The notes under the pieces: model-generated
Seen by the model: the letters and a program-made list of their open reading frames with translations, nothing else
What the model was told of the DNA's origin: nothing
The model's database searches: none
Assembly (NCBI RefSeq): GCF_900543425.1
Contig: NZ_UQRQ01000030.1
Coordinates: forward strand, 1 to 35,242
Direction: 5' to 3'
Source of the DNA: an uncultured Sanguibacteroides sp.
GTDB taxonomy: Bacteria > Bacteroidota > Bacteroidia > Bacteroidales > Marinifilaceae
DNA: 35,242 nt
Made by a program: the position numbers and the translations under genes
Shown: in pieces, positions 29,196-35,242 of the stretch
Layout: every line of letters starts with the position of its first letter
How positions within the stretch are numbered: position 1 is the stretch's first letter

Positions 29196-32100
29196 ATGTC
29201 TTCATATAATTCAAACAATAGAATAAGCTTTGCATCGATAAAAAATCAGCTGGAATACCCTGATTTTCTTGAGGTGCAGTTGAAGTCTTTCAAGGACTTT
29301 TTTCAATTAGGTACCACGCCTGAGAACAGAAAGAATGAAGGCCTTTACACGGTTTTCAAGGAAAATTTTCCTATAACTGATACACGGAACAACTTTGTTT
29401 TGGAATTTTTGGACTATTTTATAGATCCGCCCCGCTACACGATCGAGGAGTGTCTGAGTCAGGGATTGACTTTCGGCGCACCCTTGAAAGCGAAGTTAAA
29501 GTTGTACTGTACAGACCCGGAACATGAAGATTTTGATACCGTTATCGAGGATGTATATTTAGGGAATGTTCCTTACATGACTCCGAAGGGTACTTTCGTG
29601 ATCAATGGAGCAGAGCGAGTGGTAGTTTCTCAGTTACACAGGTCTCCCGGCGTTTTCTTCGGGCAAAGTATCCACGCGAATGGTACGAAGCTTTATTCCG
29701 CGAGAATTATTCCGTTCAAGGGTTCATGGATCGAGTTCGCCACGGACATCAATAACGTGATGTACGCGTATATCGACCGGAAGAAAAAATTGCCCGTGAC
29801 AACTCTTTTGAGAGCGATCGGGTTTGAAACGGATAAGGATATCCTTGAGATATTCGGTCTTGCAGATGAAGTCAATGTTTCCCGTACGGGGTTGAAGAAA
29901 GTCGTTGGCAGACGTTTGGCTGCTCGTGTTTTGAAATCTTGGATTGAAGATTTCGTTGATGAAGATACCGGTGAAGTTGTTTCTATCGAGCGTAACGAGA
30001 TTATCGTTGATCGTGAAACAGTGCTGGAGCCTGAGCATATTGATGCGATTGTTGAGTCAGGTGCGAAGACGATCCTTCTTCACAAGGAGATGCAAAATTT
30101 GGCGGATTATGCCATTATATATAACACGTTACAAAAAGACCCGTGTAACTCGGAGAAAGAGGCCGTGTTGCATATCTACAGGCAGTTGCGTAGTTCGGAG
30201 CCACCTGATGAAGCTACTGCTCGCGATGTGATCGACAAGTTGTTCTTCTCTGATAAACGTTATGATTTGGGTGACGTGGGACGTTACAAGTTAAACAAAA
30301 AATTGGGACTTGCAACAGATCCGGATATCCGTGTCTTGACGAAGGAGGATATTATCGAGATCATCAAATATTTGATTCGTTTATTAAACGCCAAGACTGA
30401 CGTGGACGATATTGACCACTTGAGCAATCGTCGTGTACGTACTGTAGGCGAACAATTATATAATCAATTCGGCGTGGGATTGGCCCGTATGGCCCGTACG
30501 ATTCGTGAAAGAATGAACGTGCGAGACAACGAGGTATTCACCCCGGTTGATTTGATCAACTCGAAGATTTTGTCTTCCGTGATCAACTCGTTCTTCGGAA
30601 CGAATGCATTATCTCAGTTTATGGATCAGACGAATCCATTAGCCGAGATTACTCACAAGAGACGTATGTCTGCCTTGGGACCCGGTGGTCTTTCCAGAGA
30701 TCGTGCAGGATTCGAGGTGCGTGACGTACATTATACTCACTATGGTCGTTTGTGTCCGATCGAAACGCCTGAGGGACCGAATATCGGTTTGATTTCTTCT
30801 CTCTGCGTGTACGCTAAGATCAACGATTTAGGATTTATCGAGACTCCTTACCGTAAGGTGAATAATGGTGTTGTGGACCTTTCAGAGGAAGGCGTGCGTT
30901 ACTATTCAGCCGAGGAAGAGGAGGAATTGGTAATTGCTCAGGCAAATTCTGCTATTGATGAAGATGGCAAGTTTACAAATAAATGGGTAAAAGCCAGAAA
31001 GGATGCGGATTTCCCGTTAGCTGCAGGAGAGGATGTCGATTTGATCGATGTTGCCCCGAACCAGATTGCTTCAATTGCAGCTTCTTTGATTCCGTTCTTG
31101 GAGCATGATGATGCTAACCGTGCATTGATGGGATCGAACATGATGCGTCAGGCAGTTCCGATTATCTCCCCGCAATCTCCGATCGTGGGAACTGGTTTGG
31201 AAGCCAATTTGATCAAGGATTCTAGAACGCAAGTTGTTGCTGAGGGACCGGGAGTGATCGCTTTTGTTGACGGACGCAAAATTGTTGTTAAATATGACCG
31301 TACGGAAGAAGAGGCTTTTGTAAGCTTTGAACCCGATACGAAAGAATATTACCTGCCGAAATACCAACGTACAAACCAGAGTACGACGATCACGCTAAAA
31401 CCGATCGTGAGAAAAGGTCAACGTGTGGAAGAAGGTCAGATATTGACGGAAGGATACTCTTCAGAAAAGGGAGAATTGGCACTCGGACGGAACTTGAAAG
31501 TGGCATTTATGCCGTGGAAAGGATACAACTACGAGGATGCTATCGTGATCTCCGAGAATATCGTGCGGAATGATGTCTTTACATCTGTTCACGTGGACGA
31601 GTATTCTCTGGAAGTTCGTGAAACGAAACGTGGATTGGAAGAGTTGACGGCTGATATTCCGAACGTAAGTGAGGAGGCCACGAAAGATTTGGATGAAAAC
31701 GGAATCATTCGCGTAGGGGCTCGTGTTCAACCGGGAGATATCTTGATTGGTAAGATTACCCCGAAAGGAGAGTCTGATCCGAGTCCGGAGGAAAAATTGC
31801 TGAGAGCAATCTTCGGTGATAAAGCCGGTGATGTGAAAGATGCTTCATTGAAAGCTTCTCCTTCGTTGAAAGGTGTTATTATTGATAAGAAGTTGTTCCA
31901 GCGTACGGTAAGTGATCGGAAAACGAAAGCTGCCGGCAAGAATCTTTTGGCTGAACTGGATGAACAATTCCAACGTAAAGTCGGGGATTTGACTACTTTA
32001 TTGATCGACAAATTATTCGAGTTGGTAAATGGTAAGACTTCACAAGGCGTGAAGAATTACTTGAACGAGGATATTGTTCCGAAGGGCGTGAAGTTCTCTT

Positions 32101-33008
32101 ACAAGATGTTGCAGAACATGGACTTCTTGCAGATCAACCCGAACAAATGGACGACCGATAAGCAGAGAAACGATATGATTCGTGACTTGTTGCATAACTA
32201 TATCATCAAGTACAAGGAGATCGAAGGTCAGATTAAACGTAAGAAGTATAACGCTACCGTTGGTGACGAACTTCCTTCCGGAATTATCAAGATGGCTAAG
32301 GTTTACGTGGCTAAGAAACGTAAATTGCAAATCGGTGATAAGATGGCAGGACGTCACGGTAATAAGGGTATTGTATCCCGCGTGGTAAGGGTAGAGGATA
32401 TGCCGTTCTTGTCTGATGGAACTCCGGTTGATATTTGTTTGAACCCGCTGGGTGTGCCTTCCCGTATGAACTTGGGACAGGTGTTTGAAACCGTGTTGGG
32501 TTGGGCCGGAAAGAATTTAGGATTGAAGTTTGCAACTCCTATTTTCGATGGTGCCTCTTTGGACGATATCAACAAATACACGGACGAGGCAGGTGTGCCT
32601 AGATTCGGGACCACCTATCTGTATGACGGTGGAACGGGAGAACGTTTCGACCAGCCGGCAACCGTGGGTGTGATCTATATGTTGAAATTGGGACACATGG
32701 TTGATGACAAGATGCATGCTCGTTCTATCGGACCCTATTCGTTGATCACGCAGCAACCTCTTGGAGGTAAAGCTCAGTTCGGAGGTCAGCGTTTCGGAGA
32801 GATGGAGGTTTGGGCTCTAGAGGCTTTCGGAGCATCACACATCTTACAGGAAATCTTGACCGTGAAGTCTGATGACGTGATGGGTAGAACCAAAACTTAC
32901 GAGCATATCGTGAAAGGTGAACCTCTTCCGACACCCGGAATTCCGGAATCATTCAACGTATTGTTGCATGAACTTCGCGGGTTGGGATTGAGCGTTAATT
33001 TAATATAA
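29196..33008 (+). CDS. rpoB: RNA polymerase subunit beta
   Basis: This 1270-aa catalytic subunit has the rifampicin pocket from about residue 470: ALSQFMDQTNPLAEITHKRR, with Asp477, His487 and Ser492 at the main resistance positions unchanged. The active-site region includes GYNYEDAIVISE, KMAGRHGNKGIVS, PLGVPSRMN and, near the C-terminus, the GGKAQFGGQRFGEMEVWALEAFGA clamp segment. No inserts or breaks are seen. It lies after the rplL hairpin and 67 bp before rpoC. Confidence 0.98.
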   Translation: MSSYNSNNRISFASIKNQLEYPDFLEVQLKSFKDFFQLGTTPENRKNEGLYTVFKENFPITDTRNNFVLEFLDYFIDPPRYTIEECLSQGLTFGAPLKAKLKLYCTDPEHEDFDTVIEDVYLGNVPYMTPKGTFVINGAERVVVSQLHRSPGVFFGQSIHANGTKLYSARIIPFKGSWIEFATDINNVMYAYIDRKKKLPVTTLLRAIGFETDKDILEIFGLADEVNVSRTGLKKVVGRRLAARVLKSWIEDFVDEDTGEVVSIERNEIIVDRETVLEPEHIDAIVESGAKTILLHKEMQNLADYAIIYNTLQKDPCNSEKEAVLHIYRQLRSSEPPDEATARDVIDKLFFSDKRYDLGDVGRYKLNKKLGLATDPDIRVLTKEDIIEIIKYLIRLLNAKTDVDDIDHLSNRRVRTVGEQLYNQFGVGLARMARTIRERMNVRDNEVFTPVDLINSKILSSVINSFFGTNALSQFMDQTNPLAEITHKRRMSALGPGGLSRDRAGFEVRDVHYTHYGRLCPIETPEGPNIGLISSLCVYAKINDLGFIETPYRKVNNGVVDLSEEGVRYYSAEEEEELVIAQANSAIDEDGKFTNKWVKARKDADFPLAAGEDVDLIDVAPNQIASIAASLIPFLEHDDANRALMGSNMMRQAVPIISPQSPIVGTGLEANLIKDSRTQVVAEGPGVIAFVDGRKIVVKYDRTEEEAFVSFEPDTKEYYLPKYQRTNQSTTITLKPIVRKGQRVEEGQILTEGYSSEKGELALGRNLKVAFMPWKGYNYEDAIVISENIVRNDVFTSVHVDEYSLEVRETKRGLEELTADIPNVSEEATKDLDENGIIRVGARVQPGDILIGKITPKGESDPSPEEKLLRAIFGDKAGDVKDASLKASPSLKGVIIDKKLFQRTVSDRKTKAAGKNLLAELDEQFQRKVGDLTTLLIDKLFELVNGKTSQGVKNYLNEDIVPKGVKFSYKMLQNMDFLQINPNKWTTDKQRNDMIRDLLHNYIIKYKEIEGQIKRKKYNATVGDELPSGIIKMAKVYVAKKRKLQIGDKMAGRHGNKGIVSRVVRVEDMPFLSDGTPVDICLNPLGVPSRMNLGQVFETVLGWAGKNLGLKFATPIFDGASLDDINKYTDEAGVPRFGTTYLYDGGTGERFDQPATVGVIYMLKLGHMVDDKMHARSIGPYSLITQQPLGGKAQFGGQRFGEMEVWALEAFGASHILQEILTVKSDDVMGRTKTYEHIVKGEPLPTPGIPESFNVLLHELRGLGLSVNLI

Positions 33009-33020
33009 TTGTTGATTTAT

Positions 33021-33075
33021 GATTTTAGATTTACATGGATTGTAAATCTAAAATCTAAAATCTAAAATCTAAAAT
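33021..33075 (+). repeat. rpoB-rpoC hairpin plus heptamer tandem repeat
   Basis: GATTTTAGATTTAC (33021-33034) and its exact complement (33042-33055) form a 14-bp stem with a 7-nt loop. The right arm continues as tandem copies of TAAAATC (33049-33055, 33056-33062, 33063-33069, and six bases at 33070-33075) that end at the rpoC ATG. Such a repeat could vary in copy number and change rpoC translation. Confidence 0.75.
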
Positions 33076-35242
33076 ATGGCCTTCAGAAAAGACAATAAAG
33101 TAAAAAATTTTACTAAGATCGCTATTGGATTGGCTTCCCCGGAAGAAATTCTGGAACGGTCCAGTGGTGCTGTATTAAAACCGGAGACGATTAACTATCG
33201 TACTTACAAACCCGAACGCGACGGTTTGTTCTGCGAACGAATCTTCGGTCCGGTGAAGGATTACGAATGTCATTGCGGTAAATATAAACGTATCCGTTAC
33301 AAGGGTATCGTTTGTGACCGTTGTGGTGTTGAGGTTACGGAGAAGAAGGTTAGACGTGAGCGTATGGGACATATCCAGTTGGTGGTTCCGGTGGCTCATA
33401 TCTGGTATTTCAAGTCGTTGCCAAATAAAATCGGTTACTTGTTAGGGTTACCTTCCAAGAAACTGGATACCGTTATTTACTACGAGAGATACGTGGTTGT
33501 AAACCCCGGTATCATGGGGGATTCCGGTATCAAAACGATGGATTTCCTGACGGAAGAAGAGTATTTGGATATTCTGGATAAGCTTCCGACAGATAATCAA
33601 TATCTGGATGATGATGATCCAAATAAGTTTATTGCCAAGATGGGGGCGGAAGCTATTTCCATGTTGTTGGAACGTCTGAATTTGGATGATCTTTCATACG
33701 ATTTAAGAAATAAAGCTAACACGGAGACCTCTCAACAGAGAAAGAATGAGGCTTTGAAGCGTCTTCAGGTAGTAGAGGCTTTCCGCGAAAGTAAAGAAAT
33801 TAATAAACCGGAATGGATGATCGTGAAGGTGTTGTCTGTAATACCGCCCGAGTTGCGTCCGTTGGTTCCGTTGGATGGTGGTCGTTTTGCGACTTCCGAT
33901 TTGAACGATTTGTACAGACGGGTAATCATCCGTAACAATCGTTTGAAGAGATTGATCGAGATCAAGGCTCCGGATGTAATCTTGCGTAATGAAAAACGTA
34001 TGTTACAAGAGGCCGTAGATTCATTATTTGATAACTCTCGTAAATCCAATGCGGTTAAGATTGAAAATAACAGACCGTTAAAGTCTCTTTCCGACAGTTT
34101 GAAAGGTAAACAAGGGCGTTTCCGTCAGAACTTGTTGGGTAAGCGTGTTGACTACTCTGCACGTTCGGTAATCGTTGTAGGTCCGGACTTGAAGATGCAC
34201 GAGTGTGGTCTTCCGAAAGATATGGCGGCTGAATTGTATATGCCGTTTATTATCCGTAAGCTGATCGAGCGTGGTATCGTGAAGACGGTGAAGAGTGCCA
34301 AGAAGATCGTGGATCGTCGTGATCCGATCGTTTGGGATATTCTTGAAAACGTGTTGAAAGGTCACCCGGTATTGTTAAACCGAGCCCCGACCCTGCACCG
34401 ATTGGGTATTCAGGCATTCCAACCGAAATTGATCGAGGGTAAAGCAATCCGTTTGCACCCATTGGCTTGTACCGGATTCAACGCCGACTTCGACGGTGAC
34501 CAGATGGCTGTACACTTACCATTAGGTAATGAGGCCGTGCTGGAAGCTCAGATTTTAATGTTGTGTTCTCATAACATTTTGAATCCGGCTAATGGTGCGC
34601 CTATCACGGTGCCTTCTCAGGATATGGTACTCGGTTTATACTATATCACGAAACCGAGAAAGGGCGTGAAGGGTGAAGGATTGAAGTTCTATTCTCCGGA
34701 GGAAGTGATTATCGCTTTCAACGAGAGAGCTGTAGACTTGCATGCTGAAATCGAGGTGAAGATTGATAACGTGGACAAGGACGGTCAACCGATCAGACAT
34801 ATGATCAAAACGACGGTTGGTCGTGTGATTTTGAACCAGTTCACCCCGAAAAACTATCCTTATATCAATACGTTGATTACGAAAAAAGCGTTGCGTGACA
34901 TTATCGGTGACGTGTTCAAACGTTGCGGTGTGGACGTGACGGCTAAATTCTTGGATGATATTAAGGATTTGGGGTATCGTAAAGCATTTGAGGGTGGTTT
35001 GTCTTTCAACTTGGGAGACGTTATTGTTCCGGAGAACAAACAAGATTTGTTACAAGAAGGATACGATCAGGTTGAAGAGGTAATGGCGAACTATAACATG
35101 GGATTCATTACCAATAATGAAAGATATAACCAGATTATTGATATTTGGACACACGTGAATGCGAACCTGACCGCCACGTTGATGAAACAATTGGCAGCGG
35201 ACGACCAAGGATTCAATTCTATCTATATGATGTTGGATTCCG
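33076..35242 (+). CDS. rpoC: RNA polymerase subunit beta', 5' part (runs off window)
   Basis: The first 722 codons are visible and open to the right edge. The start ATG is followed by AFRKDNKV, then SPEEILERSSGAV and an N-terminal zinc site (CHCG ... CDRCG) in YECHCGKYKRIRYKGIVCDRCG-type sequence. The catalytic NADFDGDQM (residues 469-477, codons from 34480) holds the three Mg-binding aspartates. LHPLACTGF precedes it. No SD precedes the start; the heptamer repeat abuts it. Confidence 0.97.
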   Translation, partial: MAFRKDNKVKNFTKIAIGLASPEEILERSSGAVLKPETINYRTYKPERDGLFCERIFGPVKDYECHCGKYKRIRYKGIVCDRCGVEVTEKKVRRERMGHIQLVVPVAHIWYFKSLPNKIGYLLGLPSKKLDTVIYYERYVVVNPGIMGDSGIKTMDFLTEEEYLDILDKLPTDNQYLDDDDPNKFIAKMGAEAISMLLERLNLDDLSYDLRNKANTETSQQRKNEALKRLQVVEAFRESKEINKPEWMIVKVLSVIPPELRPLVPLDGGRFATSDLNDLYRRVIIRNNRLKRLIEIKAPDVILRNEKRMLQEAVDSLFDNSRKSNAVKIENNRPLKSLSDSLKGKQGRFRQNLLGKRVDYSARSVIVVGPDLKMHECGLPKDMAAELYMPFIIRKLIERGIVKTVKSAKKIVDRRDPIVWDILENVLKGHPVLLNRAPTLHRLGIQAFQPKLIEGKAIRLHPLACTGFNADFDGDQMAVHLPLGNEAVLEAQILMLCSHNILNPANGAPITVPSQDMVLGLYYITKPRKGVKGEGLKFYSPEEVIIAFNERAVDLHAEIEVKIDNVDKDGQPIRHMIKTTVGRVILNQFTPKNYPYINTLITKKALRDIIGDVFKRCGVDVTAKFLDDIKDLGYRKAFEGGLSFNLGDVIVPENKQDLLQEGYDQVEEVMANYNMGFITNNERYNQIIDIWTHVNANLTATLMKQLAADDQGFNSIYMMLDS

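Noticed and set aside
30600..30690. Possible rifampicin-resistance substitutions in RpoB
   Set aside because: Asp477, His487 and Ser492 are unchanged. The Thr and Ala differences from E. coli in this region look like lineage variation.
33765..34049. Antisense open frames within rpoC
   Set aside because: The plus strand encodes continuous beta' sequence through the window edge, with NADFDGD in frame.

Overview
The window is a 35 kb chromosomal segment of a Bacteroidota bacterium, most likely order Bacteroidales. The evidence is promoters of the TAnnTTTG (-7) / TTG or TTTG (-33) type before many genes, near absence of Shine-Dalgarno sequences, a NigD-like lipoprotein, DUF3822 and DUF4293 proteins, and the gene orders zapA-rny and rpsU-xer-hpf-tuf. 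An Odoribacter/Butyricimonas-like genome is my guess from protein character and moderate GC; the sequence alone does not settle the genus. Nearly everything is core genome. I see no insertion sequence, prophage, CRISPR array or broken gene.

Layout. Bases 1-100 hold the 5' end of a tRNA-Tyr gene (minus strand) with its promoter, and a NigD-like lipoprotein gene follows. Bases 1085-9021 (minus strand) are a complete phosphate-starvation block: porin, then pstS-pstC-pstA-pstB-phoU-phoB-phoR. Both transcription units start with an array of 6-bp half-sites at 11-bp period, in the same phase relative to the -7 box, which I read as Pho boxes. Bases 9117-11147 hold rsmD, DUF3822 and an unknown membrane-anchored protein. 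A RecD-like helicase (plus) converges on a phospho-sugar mutase (minus) across a perfect 40-bp palindrome. Then, on the minus strand, come rplS, a C69 peptidase / DUF4293 / nucleoside phosphorylase operon, rny, a probable 6S RNA, zapA and a small coiled-coil gene.

From 20919 onward all genes are on the plus strand: an M23 peptidase and a TPR protein, then rpsU, a Xer recombinase, hpf and tuf, then tRNA-Trp, secE, nusG, rplK, rplA, rplJ, rplL, rpoB and rpoC. rpoC runs off the right edge. This second half is the translation/transcription core cluster.

How the genes work together. The porin admits phosphate across the outer membrane, PstS binds it, PstCAB import it, and PhoU with PhoR-PhoB senses sufficiency and controls the two Pho-box promoters. 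The right half makes ribosomal proteins, EF-Tu, Sec and NusG components and RNA polymerase. The most noteworthy signals are non-coding: the Pho-box arrays, a strong hairpin between pstS and pstC, a structured RNA between zapA and rny, hairpins between rplL/rpoB and rpoB/rpoC (the latter with a heptamer tandem repeat running into the rpoC start codon), and strong Shine-Dalgarno sequences only before hpf, nusG and a four-codon mini-ORF. I did not find a clearly new multi-gene system.
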